DNA of 64,000 nucleotides from Gp7-AA10 sp035516895 (GCA_035516895.1 DATIZY010000017.1:5247-69246); one strand, 5' to 3'; counted from the stretch's first letter, positions 53,333-64,000 are shown. Notes: generated by a model not told the origin, from the letters alone. A program made the numbers and translations.

Positions 53333-53381
53333 GTTGCCGGTCGCCGATGTCGCGCGGCGCGGAAACCGGCAAACGGCAACC
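53333..53381. repeat. Heptad inverted-repeat boundary element (GTTGCCG/CGGCAAC)
   Basis: GTTGCCG and GTCGCCG (53333, 53340) are mirrored by CGGAAAC, CGGCAAA and CGGCAAC (53360-53380). The element is exactly seven heptads (49 bp) and fills the whole gap between the TGA of the small CPCC gene and the ATG of the next gene at 53382. Confidence 0.88.
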
Positions 53382-54356
53382 ATGAAGAAGCACTTCGATC
53401 CCGATGCGGCGGCGTCGGAAGGCTCCGGCATCTACGGCCTTCCGTTCACGCCCGACGAGGCGAAGGTCGTCATCATCCCGGTGCCTTTCGAAGCGACGAC
53501 CTCGTATGGTGGCGGCACGTCGCGCGGTCCGGCGGCGGTGTTCGAGGCATCGAAGCAGGTCGATTTGCTCGATCACGAGACCGGCCGGCCGTACGAGGCG
53601 GGCATCGCGATGCTTCCGATCCCGCGGAAGGTCGTCAACTGGAACGCGAAGGCGAAGAAGTCGGGCCGAAAGCGCGTCCGCGCGATCAATGCGATCAGCG
53701 AGTCCGTCAACAACTGGGTCTACGAGACAACGCGCGACCTCCTCCACGCCGGCAAGATGCCCGTCGTCCTCGGCGGCGATCACTCGGTGCCGTTCGGCGC
53801 GATCTGCGCGTACGGCGAACGCTATCCGCACATGGGCATCCTGCACCTCGATGCGCATTGCGATCTGCGCGATTCGTACGAGGGGTTCACGTACTCGCAC
53901 GCGTCGATCTTTCACAATGTGATCATGCGAACGCGGCTGAGAAAGCTCGTGCAGGTCGGCGTGCGCGACGTCGGCAGCCGCGAGATCCGCCTGATCGACA
54001 ACTCGTTCGGCCGCATTCGCACGTTTTTCGACGACGAGCTCGCCGCGCGCAAGGAACAAGGCGTGCCGTGGGGCGACATCGCCGAGGAAATCGTCGACGA
54101 GCTTCCGTACGACGTCTATCTGTCGTGGGACATCGACGGGCTCGATCCGACGCTCTGTCCCGGAACCGGAACGCCGGTGCCGGGTGGACTCTCGTGGAAC
54201 GAAGCGATCGGCCTGTTGCGCGCGATCCTCCGGGCGAAAAAGCGGATCGTCGGCCTCGATCTGTGCGAAGTCGCGCCGGGAAGAACGGAGTGGGACGCGA
54301 ACGTCGGCGCGCGCCTGCTCTACAAGATGATCGGCTTCGCCCTCGCGACGCAATGA
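53382..54356 (+). CDS. speB: Ureohydrolase (agmatinase/arginase family)
   Basis: A 324-aa binuclear manganese hydrolase from ATG 53382. Metal ligands lie in VLGGDHSVPFG, LHLDAHCDLRD and LSWDIDGLDPTLCPGTG. The agmatinase branch is favoured by PFEATTSYGGGTSRGPAAVF and the overall length, so it probably makes putrescine and urea from agmatine. Arginase or guanidinobutyrase activity is not excluded. It is coupled by ATGA to the MmcQ-like gene. The heptad element directly upstream must contain or replace its ribosome-binding region. Confidence 0.88.
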   Translation: MKKHFDPDAAASEGSGIYGLPFTPDEAKVVIIPVPFEATTSYGGGTSRGPAAVFEASKQVDLLDHETGRPYEAGIAMLPIPRKVVNWNAKAKKSGRKRVRAINAISESVNNWVYETTRDLLHAGKMPVVLGGDHSVPFGAICAYGERYPHMGILHLDAHCDLRDSYEGFTYSHASIFHNVIMRTRLRKLVQVGVRDVGSREIRLIDNSFGRIRTFFDDELAARKEQGVPWGDIAEEIVDELPYDVYLSWDIDGLDPTLCPGTGTPVPGGLSWNEAIGLLRAILRAKKRIVGLDLCEVAPGRTEWDANVGARLLYKMIGFALATQ

Positions 54357-54691
54357 CGGCGAAGCAGATCTTCAATCGCCTGCGAAAGAAAGCGCTGACC
54401 TATCCCGGCGCCGTCGAGGATCATCCCTGGGGCGACACGGCCATCAAAGTCAACGGCAAAGTGTTCGTGTTCCTCGGCGAAGAGGGCGCGTCATTCAAGC
54501 TGCCGAACTCGCGCGACATGGCGCACGATCTGCCGTTTGCCGAGCCGACGCGCTACGGTCTGGGCAAGCACGGATGGGTGAGCGCGCACTTCACGAGAAA
54601 ATCGAAGCCGTCGATCTCGCTGCTCGAAGCGTGGCTCGATGAGAGCTATCGCGCCGTCGCTCCGAAGAAGATGGTCGAGAGGCTCGGCTGA
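54353..54691 (+). CDS. MmcQ/YjbR family protein
   Basis: A 112-aa protein whose ATG overlaps the speB stop (ATGA). It has the MmcQ/YjbR fold pattern: LTYPGAVEDHPWGDTAIKV, KVFVFLGEEG, RYGLGKHGWVSAHF and the C-terminal WLDESYRAVAPKK. The family adopts a double-wing fold and is often annotated as DNA-binding, but the biochemical role is uncertain. It is probably co-expressed with the ureohydrolase. Confidence 0.85.
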   Translation: MTAKQIFNRLRKKALTYPGAVEDHPWGDTAIKVNGKVFVFLGEEGASFKLPNSRDMAHDLPFAEPTRYGLGKHGWVSAHFTRKSKPSISLLEAWLDESYRAVAPKKMVERLG

Positions 54692-54729
54692 TCCGTCGTG
54701 AGGGGTGAGTGCGGGCCGTGGGTCCGGAG

Positions 54730-55419
54730 TCACGCGCTCGGCATGTGCACGTACATCGACTGAATCGCCACTTTGCCCGGTCCGGTGAAGCGGTTCATGA
54801 ACAGAGTGAATCCGCCTAACAAGCCTGTCGAGAGCCGCTGCGCGATCGTTTCCATCTTGACGTGCGTGTCTTTGTAGAGCCAGCCGCCCGGCTCGACGTC
54901 GATCTGCTCGTGCGGCTCGAGCGTTTTCTCGAAGACGTTGCCGTAGCCGTGAAGCCAGAGGATTCCGCTGCCCTGCCGCGCGTGAAAGCGATCGATGAAG
55001 AAGCCGGTGCCGCCGAAGAGAATGTTGGCGACGCCTTTGACGCGCTCGAAGTCGTAATCGATGTTGCCCGTCGCGGCGAGGAACTGGTGCTCGCGCACGT
55101 GGATCTCGTCGCCGTGCTCCATGTGGATCGCGAAGATGTGTCCGGCGCCGTCGCGGCTGAAGGCGATCTGCCCGCGGCCGGTGGTCTCGGTGATGAAGAT
55201 CTGCATGCCGGCCATCATTCGCTTGAACGCGCCGGCCATCGGGCGGACGCCGATGCCGACCGTCGGATTTTTCCAGAGAAGAATGTGATGCTCGAAGTAG
55301 ACCGGCACGGTGGAGACGTCGACGGTCAGGACGGGCACGAGCTCGCCGTCGACGTGGTAGGTCACGCCGGCGAAAGTTTCCTCGTGAGCGGCAGTCTTGA
55401 GAAGAACGGGTGCAGTCAT
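54730..55419 (-). CDS. AIM24 family protein
   Basis: A 229-aa protein from ATG 55419 (MTAPVLLKTAAHEETFAG). The beta-rich AIM24/TIGR00266 family pattern is seen in HHILLWKNPTVGIG, GRGQIAFSRDGAGHIFAI and HGYGNVFEKTL. Homologues occur in bacteria and yeast mitochondria; the molecular function is unclear. It starts 2 bp after the stop of the GNAT gene on the same strand, so the two form an operon. Confidence 0.85.
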   Translation of the reverse strand: MTAPVLLKTAAHEETFAGVTYHVDGELVPVLTVDVSTVPVYFEHHILLWKNPTVGIGVRPMAGAFKRMMAGMQIFITETTGRGQIAFSRDGAGHIFAIHMEHGDEIHVREHQFLAATGNIDYDFERVKGVANILFGGTGFFIDRFHARQGSGILWLHGYGNVFEKTLEPHEQIDVEPGGWLYKDTHVKMETIAQRLSTGLLGGFTLFMNRFTGPGKVAIQSMYVHMPSA

Positions 55420-55421
55420 TC

Positions 55422-55970
55422 TTACAACCTCAAAATCAATTTCGTCATGTCGTGCTGATTGCCGTCGGGATCGGTTCCGTAACCGGGCTGGGGGAACGCC
55501 TTGAATCCGAGGTTCTCGAGCGTTCGGACGGCGTCGGCCTCGAGGTCGGAGATCAGCATCGCATTGACGTGGCGCAGGCCGCGGTCGCGTGCGATATCGA
55601 TCAGGTGATTCACGAGCAGGGTGCCGAGGCCGCGGCCGCGGAATTGCGGGTTGAGCATCCATTTGATTCTGCCGACGAGGCGCAGCGGTCCGCCGAGCCG
55701 GTGCAGCGTCGCGTCGGCGAGGATCTCGTTTCCCTTTAGCGCGAGAAGCGGGAACACCTTTGCAAAGTCGATGTTCTGTCCCCACTGCTCGATGAGCGCG
55801 CGGTTGTCGACCATGTCCCAGGCGAAGCGTTTGTAATTGTCCGGCAGTCGGTGAAAAAAGTCGTAGAGCGCATCGACGTCATGCTCGCCGAACGGCCGGA
55901 GCATGACGCGCGTACCGTCGCGGAGGACGGCTTCCTGCGGATAGCGATGCAGCATCTCTCGCCCGCGCAT
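55422..55970 (-). CDS. GNAT family N-acetyltransferase
   Basis: A 182-aa protein. The acetyl-CoA-binding motif is NPQFRGRGLGTLLVNHLIDI; the N-terminus AVLRDGTRVMLRPFGEHDVD resembles the GNAT domains of Pat-type protein acetyltransferases. The start may be ATG 55970 or ATG 55955 (MLHRYPQEA). The left inverted repeat of the RAYT element begins only 6 bp upstream of 55970, so the insertion has probably replaced the native promoter and leader of this gene and of the AIM24 gene behind it. Confidence 0.85.
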   Translation of the reverse strand: MRGREMLHRYPQEAVLRDGTRVMLRPFGEHDVDALYDFFHRLPDNYKRFAWDMVDNRALIEQWGQNIDFAKVFPLLALKGNEILADATLHRLGGPLRLVGRIKWMLNPQFRGRGLGTLLVNHLIDIARDRGLRHVNAMLISDLEADAVRTLENLGFKAFPQPGYGTDPDGNQHDMTKLILRL

Positions 55971-55976
55971 TGTAGT

Positions 55977-56018
55977 GGGGTCAGAGCTGTACTTGTGATT
56001 TTTCTACGATGCGTAGAG
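55977..56018. repeat. Left inverted repeat of the RAYT element
   Basis: Outer 31 bp 55977-56007, mismatch GATG, then CGTAGAG 56012-56018. The subterminal hairpin CTACGATGCGTAG lies at 56004-56016. Confidence 0.9.
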
Positions 56019-56049
56019 TGCCGAAAGTGCCGAGGTACTCTCGGTCGCT

Positions 56050-57024
56050 ATGTCACGACCGCTTCGACTCGAATTTCCCGGCTCCGTTCACCACGTCACC
56101 TCTCGCGGCAATGCGCGTCAATGCATCTTCTTCGACGACGCCGATCGCGAATGCTTTCTCGATCTGCTCGGCACTGCGGTCAAACGTTTCGACTGGATCG
56201 TGACCGCGTACGTGCTGATGTCGAATCATTTTCATTTCGTCGCTCAACTGACGGATGAGAATCTCTCGCGCGGCATGCAGTGGCTGAACGCGCAATACGC
56301 GGCGGCGTTCAATCGCGATCATGGCCGCTCCGGACATGTGCTCCAGGGACGGCCTGACATCCGGCTCATCGATCACGAAACGTACGCGCTCGAGGTGCTG
56401 CGCTACGTTGTGCTGAATCCGGTTCGCGCGCGCATGGTCCGTAAGCCGGAGTACTACGAGTGGAGCAGCCATCGCGCGGTGCTCGGGGTCGCGACGGCTC
56501 CGGAGTGGCTGGCGGTCGACGACGTGCTTATGCAGTTCGGATCGGAGCGCGACCTCGCTCGCGCCGCCTATCGCGAGTTCGTCGATGCGGCGATCGGATC
56601 GACGGAATCGCCCTGGGCGAACCTCGTCGGACAGATGTACCTCGGCAGTGAAGGGTGGATGCAGCGCGTGCGCGAACGCGTCGATCTGAAGCCGCGCTCT
56701 TCCGATCATCGGCGATCGCAGCGGTTCCTTCCATCGGCAACCATGGCAGAGATCATCCGGCGCGTGGCCGAAGCCTTTTCGATCGAGGAGACCCAGATCC
56801 GTTTTGGACGCGGCGGTCTGGCGCGGACCGTTGCGGCCTGGGTCGCCTGGCACGAGGGTCAGCTCACGGCGACCGAGATTGCTGCCGGCCTTCGGTTTCG
56901 CTGTGCGGGTTATGTCGCTCGGCTCGTACGGCGCTGTGAGCGGGAGCTGACGCGCGATGCCAGGCTTCAGCAGATCGTCTCTACGATTTGTAGAAAAATC
57001 ACAAGTACAGCTCTGACCCCCTAG
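56050..57024 (+). CDS. REP-associated tyrosine transposase (RAYT)
   Basis: A 324-aa HUH-family nuclease of the Y1/IS200-like TnpA-REP group. Conserved features are the N-terminal RPLRLEFPGSVHHVTSRGN, the metal-binding HUH as LMSNHFHFVAQL, and the catalytic Tyr region HETYALEVLRYVVLNPVRA. A C-terminal helical extension (LARTVAAWVAWHEG) resembles the DnaA/HTH-like tails of longer RAYTs. Its stop TAG (57022-57024) lies outside the inverted repeat, in flanking DNA, overlapping the stop of the minus-strand FAD-reductase gene in a CTAG palindrome. Confidence 0.93.
   Translation: MSRPLRLEFPGSVHHVTSRGNARQCIFFDDADRECFLDLLGTAVKRFDWIVTAYVLMSNHFHFVAQLTDENLSRGMQWLNAQYAAAFNRDHGRSGHVLQGRPDIRLIDHETYALEVLRYVVLNPVRARMVRKPEYYEWSSHRAVLGVATAPEWLAVDDVLMQFGSERDLARAAYREFVDAAIGSTESPWANLVGQMYLGSEGWMQRVRERVDLKPRSSDHRRSQRFLPSATMAEIIRRVAEAFSIEETQIRFGRGGLARTVAAWVAWHEGQLTATEIAAGLRFRCAGYVARLVRRCERELTRDARLQQIVSTICRKITSTALTP
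56979..57020. repeat. Right inverted repeat of the RAYT element
   Basis: Exact reverse complement of the left arm over 56990-57020, and again over 56979-56985 after a 4-nt mismatch. It is read through by the transposase frame as its last codons (SICRK-like end ITSTALTP). Confidence 0.9.
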
Positions 57025-58016
57025 TCGTCGAGGGCGCCGTCGGGGAGGGCAACGCGGCGCCCGCTGATCGCTGCAACGATACGCGGCACGTGCACATGGC
57101 ACGTCTCGACGATCACGCTCACCTTTCGCGGCGGCGTCCCGGCGACGGCCGTGCCGGCGATGAAGACGCCCGGCACGTTCGTCTCCATCGTCTCGGGATC
57201 GTGCAGCGGCGCGCGCTCGGGGCCCCGCAGCTGCACGCCTAACATCTCGAACAGCGTCGGATCCTGACGGTATCCCGTCATCAGCAGCACGAAATCAAAC
57301 GGGAGCTCTTTCCCGGACAGAACGACCGAATCGGGACGGATCGCGTCGACGCATGTTCGCGGCAGAAAGCGCACATGGCCGTCGCGAACGAGCGCGCGAA
57401 CTTCGGGCAGCAGCCAGAACTTGACGACTTTCGGATCGAAGTCGTCGCCGCGATAGCTGAGGGTGACGTCGGCTCCGGCGCGATGGCAGCGCACCGCCGC
57501 CTCCACCGCCGAGTTTCGCCCGCCGACGACCAGCAGCCGCTTGCCGAAATACTTGTGCGGATCGCCGAGGTAGTGCGAGACGTGCGGGAGGTCCTCGCCG
57601 GGGACGTCGATCAGCCGCGGCGCGTGAAATGCGCCGATTGCCAGCACCACCACTTCGACGCGAATGCGGGCCCGGGTCGTCTCCAGCTCGAAGCCGCCGG
57701 GCCTCTTCTGAATGTCGACGACGCGCTCATACGTCCGGACTGTCAGGCCGAAATGCTGGACGAGCGCGCGGAGGTAGGCGAGGAACTCCTCGCGCGTGAT
57801 CTTCTGCTGATTCGCCGTCTGGATCGGCATGCCGGCGAGCGCGAGCCGGTCGGAGCTCGAATGAAAGAGCATCAGCGGCGGATACCACTCGATCGTCGAG
57901 CCGATCTGCGCGGCGTCGAGCTGCACGTAGTCGATGCCCGCTTGCTTCAACGCGACGGCGAGCTCGAGTCCGATCGGCCCCGCGCCGATCACCGCAACAG
58001 GATGCGACTCGATCAT
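57021..58016 (-). CDS. FAD-dependent pyridine nucleotide reductase (YpdA-like)
   Basis: A 331-aa flavoprotein from ATG 58016 (MIESHPVAVIGAGPIGLELA). The FAD motif GAGPIG, the NAD(P) motif LLVVGGRNSAVEAA and the C-terminal FAD-closing segment NVPGVFIAGTAV are present. It lacks the redox CxxC of thioredoxin reductase. This matches YpdA, the putative bacillithiol disulfide reductase; bacillithiols occur in some Acidobacteria. Assignment to bacillithiol is inference. Its ATG overlaps the stop of the TerB gene. Confidence 0.8.
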   Translation of the reverse strand: MIESHPVAVIGAGPIGLELAVALKQAGIDYVQLDAAQIGSTIEWYPPLMLFHSSSDRLALAGMPIQTANQQKITREEFLAYLRALVQHFGLTVRTYERVVDIQKRPGGFELETTRARIRVEVVVLAIGAFHAPRLIDVPGEDLPHVSHYLGDPHKYFGKRLLVVGGRNSAVEAAVRCHRAGADVTLSYRGDDFDPKVVKFWLLPEVRALVRDGHVRFLPRTCVDAIRPDSVVLSGKELPFDFVLLMTGYRQDPTLFEMLGVQLRGPERAPLHDPETMETNVPGVFIAGTAVAGTPPRKVSVIVETCHVHVPRIVAAISGRRVALPDGALDD

Positions 58017-58474
58017 GTGCTCATGCCCAGCTCGCGCAGCACGCTGACTTTTGCGTCGATCATGACGTGATGCTCGAGACCGAGAAGGTCGGCGAGCTTG
58101 CGGACGAGGTAGTTCTCGTAGTCCGTCAGCTTGCGGTCGGAGTAGACGATGCGCCACATCGTCCTGACGATCTCGATGCGCTCGGCGAGCGACGAGTTCT
58201 TGCGAATATAATTCGTGAGCGCGAAGTGATCGATCGTCCGGCCCCGCAGCTCGTCGGCCTGCGCGATCAGCATGCGCGCGTCGTCGTCGCTCAGTGTGAA
58301 CGCGCCCTTCAGAAACCCGACTACGTCTCCATCCTCGGCCGGCGAGAACTGGCCGTCGGCATATGCGATCTCGAGGAGGACCGCGGCGGTGGCGAGGCGC
58401 AGCGGGTCCTGGCGCGGGCCGCTTTCTTCGGCGCGGCTCTTGAACACCTGCATCAGTTTTGCGAAGCTCACCAC
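58013..58474 (-). CDS. TerB-family tellurite resistance-like protein
   Basis: A 153-aa all-helical protein with acidic metal-binding-type loops typical of TerB domains: LLEIAYADGQFSPAEDGDV and IVYSDRKLTDYENYLVRKLADLLGL. TerB-like proteins occur in stress and membrane-associated systems; the exact role is unknown. It precedes and is coupled (ATGA) to the YpdA-like reductase and starts only 14 bp from the divergent 58489 gene. Confidence 0.85.
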   Translation of the reverse strand: MVSFAKLMQVFKSRAEESGPRQDPLRLATAAVLLEIAYADGQFSPAEDGDVVGFLKGAFTLSDDDARMLIAQADELRGRTIDHFALTNYIRKNSSLAERIEIVRTMWRIVYSDRKLTDYENYLVRKLADLLGLEHHVMIDAKVSVLRELGMST

Positions 58475-58488
58475 TGGAGTTTAAACGA

Positions 58489-58965
58489 ATGCCTCGCGTC
58501 GACATTTCGCATCTTCCCGACGACTCCCGCATCTGGATCTTCGGCATCTCGCCCGCGCTCGACGATCGCAAATCCGCGCGTCTCACGGCCGAGGTCGATT
58601 CGTTCCTCGACCGCTGGGCCGCGCACGGCCAGCCGATCGTCTCCGCGCGCGATCTGCTGCACGGCAGCTTTCTCGTCATCGCGGTCGATCGTCGGTCGGA
58701 GACCTCCGGCTGCTCGATCGATCGAATGTTCGGACTTCTGCAACAGCTCGAGCGCGAGCTCGGCGTCTCGATCCTCGATGCCAATCGCGTCTTCTACCGC
58801 GGCGGCGATGGCGCCGTGCTTGCGATGAGCCGCGCGCATTTTCGAGACAGCGGCGACCGCCACACGGTTGTGTTCGACACGATCGCGGAGCGGCTGAGTG
58901 CGGTTCGGAGCGGCGCCTGGGAGCGCGCCGCCGAAGCGTCGTGGCATCGCGCGTTGCTGGCGTGA
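58489..58965 (+). CDS. Conserved-looking hypothetical protein
   Basis: A 158-aa protein from ATG 58489, with GGAG about 9 nt upstream. It has the pattern DSRIWIFGISPALDD, then VDSFLDRWAAHGQPI, FLVIAVDRRSETSGCSIDRM and VSILDANRVFYRGG. Similar proteins in other phyla are annotated as ABC transporter ATPase-like without any Walker motif; none is present here. A cytoplasmic enzyme or regulator is possible. It is divergent from the TerB-YpdA pair. Confidence 0.7.
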   Translation: MPRVDISHLPDDSRIWIFGISPALDDRKSARLTAEVDSFLDRWAAHGQPIVSARDLLHGSFLVIAVDRRSETSGCSIDRMFGLLQQLERELGVSILDANRVFYRGGDGAVLAMSRAHFRDSGDRHTVVFDTIAERLSAVRSGAWERAAEASWHRALLA

Positions 58966-58979
58966 AATCAGACACTTCG

Positions 58980-59033
58980 GTGAGCACTGCCCTTGCAAAA
59001 GATCAGCAGCGTGAGCACTGCCCTGCCAAAGAA
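58980..59033. repeat. Short direct duplication at the start of the receiver gene
   Basis: GTGAGCACTGCCCT occurs at 58980 and again at 59011, 31 bp apart, each followed by near-identical sequence (TGCAAAAGA / GCCAAAGAA). The second copy carries the in-frame GTG of the receiver protein; the first is in another frame. Confidence 0.75.
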
Positions 59034-59541
59034 GCCCCCGCTTCTGATCGTCGACGACGACAAGGCCGTCGCCCGCCTTCTCGCGCGCGTCGCCGAGCGC
59101 GCGGGCTTCGACGCCGACGTCGCGAAGGACGGGGTGCAGGCGGTGGAAATGCTCGACAAGAAGCCGTACGACATCGCCATCATCGACCTGATGATGCCGC
59201 GCATGAGCGGCTACGACCTCGTGCAGAAGATCAGCACATTGCAGCCGCGGCCCGTCGTGCTCGTGGCCACCGCGCTGATGAACGGCGACGTCGCCAGCCT
59301 CGACGATTCGATGGTCCGGCGCGTCATCAAGAAACCGTTTGATATCAATGCAGTCGCCGAAGCGCTGATCGAGACCGCGCGCGAGGTCGCCGAGCGGCGC
59401 GCTGCGACGCCGCTCCCGTCGGTCACGGTGATCGCCGGGAATGCGACGATCATCGCGAAGGAAGCAAACGTCGTCGTGCCTCCGCCGGACGAAACGACCC
59501 CCGACGACTCAGCCGCGCCGCCACCCGAAAAAACGAAGTAG
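59011..59541 (+). CDS. Response-regulator receiver-domain protein
   Basis: About 176 aa from GTG 59011 (a TTG at 58993 is an alternative). The receiver fold has the acidic pocket PLLIVDDDKA, the phospho-acceptor Asp in DIAIIDLMMPRMSGYD, the switch Thr in VLVATALMN and the Lys in VIKKPFD. No DNA-binding or enzymatic output domain follows, only a Pro/Glu-rich tail (PPPDETTPDDSAAPPPEKTK). It is a single-domain receiver that probably signals by protein contact; no histidine kinase is nearby. Confidence 0.88.
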   Translation: MSTALPKKPPLLIVDDDKAVARLLARVAERAGFDADVAKDGVQAVEMLDKKPYDIAIIDLMMPRMSGYDLVQKISTLQPRPVVLVATALMNGDVASLDDSMVRRVIKKPFDINAVAEALIETAREVAERRAATPLPSVTVIAGNATIIAKEANVVVPPPDETTPDDSAAPPPEKTK

Positions 59542-59552
59542 CGCCCGACGCA

Positions 59553-60449
59553 TCAGCGCCGGTCGTGGTGCTTGTGCTGGTCCTTGTCGTCGCCGTGGTG
59601 ACCGTTGCTGTCCTTGTGCTGGTTCTTGTCGTCCTGGTGCGAATGCTGGCCGTGTTGATCGTGCGTCGAGTGGTGGACCGTCTGGTGATGCTCGTGGACC
59701 GGCCCTGAATAGCGGTGCAAGTCGTAATGGTGCACGTAGGTCCTGCGGTTCACCCACGTGCGACGCCACGGCGCGTTGTTGATGTAGACGACGTGCGTGC
59801 CCCAGCCGAAGCGGCTCGTGCCCCAGCCCCATGGCGAGAAGACGGCGCCGAGGGTCACGCCGGCGCTGAAGCGGATGGCGGCGCCGATCGTGAAGCCGTG
59901 TCGCGGCGGCGCGTACACGATCACCGGATCGTACGACGGCACGACGATATAGTCGCGCCGCGCCGGCACGATCTCGATGTACGGTCCGCTGTTGACGACG
60001 ATGTCGCTGTTGGATCGCAGGTAGCCGTACTCGTAGGCCCGATGCCGCATTCGCTGCACGGCATCCATCACCTGCGTGGGTTGCGCGAGAAACGCCTCGC
60101 CGAGCCGCTGCGTCCAGTCGGGATCCGAAGCCATCGTCTCGAGCACGGACGGGAACGGCAGCAACGCCTGAACGCTCGGGTCCCACGGCAGCTGATCCTC
60201 GGAGATGGCAGCTATCAGCGCCTCGCCGTGAAGACCGTGGTGGTCGTCGGCCCAGTTGGCAGCGTCGGGAATCTGATCCCAGTATGTCGAAGCGGTCAGA
60301 ATCTGGGCGAGCAGCGGATCGGGATCGAGCGCAACGCGCGAGACGATGTCATCGAGCTCGCGCGGGGAGAAGGATGGCGCCGGAGGACCGCTGACCGCGA
60401 ACGCCTGAACGGCAATGAATAGAAGGGACATCGAGAGTACAGATCGCAT
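59553..60449 (-). CDS. DUF3300 family exported protein with His-rich tail
   Basis: A ~298-aa protein from ATG 60449, with signal peptide MRSVLSMSLLFIAVQAFA. The DUF3300 core has LDDIVSRVALDPDPLLAQIL, STYWDQIPDAANWADDH, ETMASDPDWTQRLGEAFL and YDPVIVYAPP. The C-terminal ~60 residues are extremely rich in His, Asp, Lys and Gln (HQDDKNQHKDSNGHHGDDK), suggesting metal binding or an unstructured surface tail. The function of DUF3300 is unknown. It is convergent with the receiver gene. Confidence 0.85.
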   Translation of the reverse strand: MRSVLSMSLLFIAVQAFAVSGPPAPSFSPRELDDIVSRVALDPDPLLAQILTASTYWDQIPDAANWADDHHGLHGEALIAAISEDQLPWDPSVQALLPFPSVLETMASDPDWTQRLGEAFLAQPTQVMDAVQRMRHRAYEYGYLRSNSDIVVNSGPYIEIVPARRDYIVVPSYDPVIVYAPPRHGFTIGAAIRFSAGVTLGAVFSPWGWGTSRFGWGTHVVYINNAPWRRTWVNRRTYVHHYDLHRYSGPVHEHHQTVHHSTHDQHGQHSHQDDKNQHKDSNGHHGDDKDQHKHHDRR

Positions 60450-60550
60450 CCGCGCAGGATACACAACTGCCGGGTTCGCTTGCAGCGCGGAGCGCCGCAG
60501 TTATCAGTCCGGCGGGCTGAGAGGCCGCCGCTCCACTGAAGGCGCCGCCG

Positions 60551-64000
<3,450 letters not shown>

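Larger units (their letters stand above)
55977..57020. mobile_element. RAYT-type element with 42-bp inverted repeats
   Basis: A 1044-bp unit made of one REP-associated tyrosine transposase gene between long inverted repeats. The outer 31 bp of each arm are identical as reverse complements and begin GGGGTCAGAGCTGTAC. After a 4-nt mismatch, a further 7 bp (CGTAGAG) also match. Each arm ends in a small hairpin with CTAC/GTAG stems. It is inserted between the GNAT and FAD-reductase genes without disrupting either frame. Confidence 0.88.

Overview
The window is 64 kb of GC-rich (roughly two thirds G+C by eye), densely packed bacterial chromosome. It has no rRNA, tRNA, CRISPR array or prophage that I can see. 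The gene content suggests a Gram-negative, diderm soil-type bacterium: a C-terminal outer-membrane-type beta-barrel, a PilT type IV pilus motor, several large exported Ig-like or PKD proteins, DUF3300 and a YpdA-like FAD reductase. A tentative reading is an Acidobacteriota-like lineage (Thermoanaerobaculia/Vicinamibacteria type). No marker in the window proves this, so the taxonomy is inference.

Layout. 1-7.9 kb: a DUF2231-Rieske fusion (cut by the window edge), exported or membrane proteins of unknown role, a TPR protein, a DUF72 protein, an alpha/beta hydrolase, a PlsC-like acyltransferase, an EAL phosphodiesterase and a membrane protein. 7.2-15.6 kb: a minus-strand block with a predicted esterase, an 1865-aa protein carrying about eight Ig-like repeats and a C-terminal barrel, a translationally coupled PQ-rich TIG protein, and an anchored exported protein. 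15.6-22.7 kb: pilT, a membrane spermidine-synthase-like fusion, recX and alaS. 22.7-32 kb: an exported protein, a methyltransferase, a B12-dependent acyl-CoA mutase large subunit, pheA behind a leader-peptide attenuator, a duplicated-domain exported protein ending in a cupredoxin, and ftsK. 32-37.5 kb: a surface-glycan island (2OG-Fe(II) oxygenase, GT4, pyruvyl transferase; convergent sulfotransferase, flippase and a small ORF). 37.6-41.8 kb: a frameshifted small gene coupled to an EF-Tu domain-3-like protein, a divergent polysaccharide deacetylase, a membrane protein, an aldo/keto reductase, a zinc-ribbon protein and efp. 41.8-51 kb: coupled kup and KimA-like potassium transporters, an exported PKD protein, and a 1270-aa GAF/PAS-GGDEF-EAL protein. 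51-60.5 kb: an M50 protease, a trans-sulfuration enzyme, a small CPCC coiled-coil protein, an agmatinase-type ureohydrolase, an MmcQ-like protein, AIM24, a GNAT enzyme, a RAYT mobile element, a YpdA-TerB pair, a receiver-domain protein and a DUF3300 protein. 60.5 kb to the end: a Kgd-type fused 2-oxoglutarate dehydrogenase (5' end outside the window).

The most unusual signal is a family of gene-boundary elements built of 7-bp units. At each of about nine intergenic sites a different heptamer is tandemly repeated and then mirrored as its reverse complement. In several cases these elements supply the stop codon, Shine-Dalgarno sequence or start codon of the flanking genes. Other points of interest are a complete phenylalanine attenuator before pheA, a mutase carrying isobutyryl-CoA mutase-type specificity residues, an EF-P with Asn at the modified-loop tip, a RAYT element with 42-bp inverted repeats whose transposase borrows its stop codon from flanking DNA, and the barrel/PQ-rich surface gene pair.
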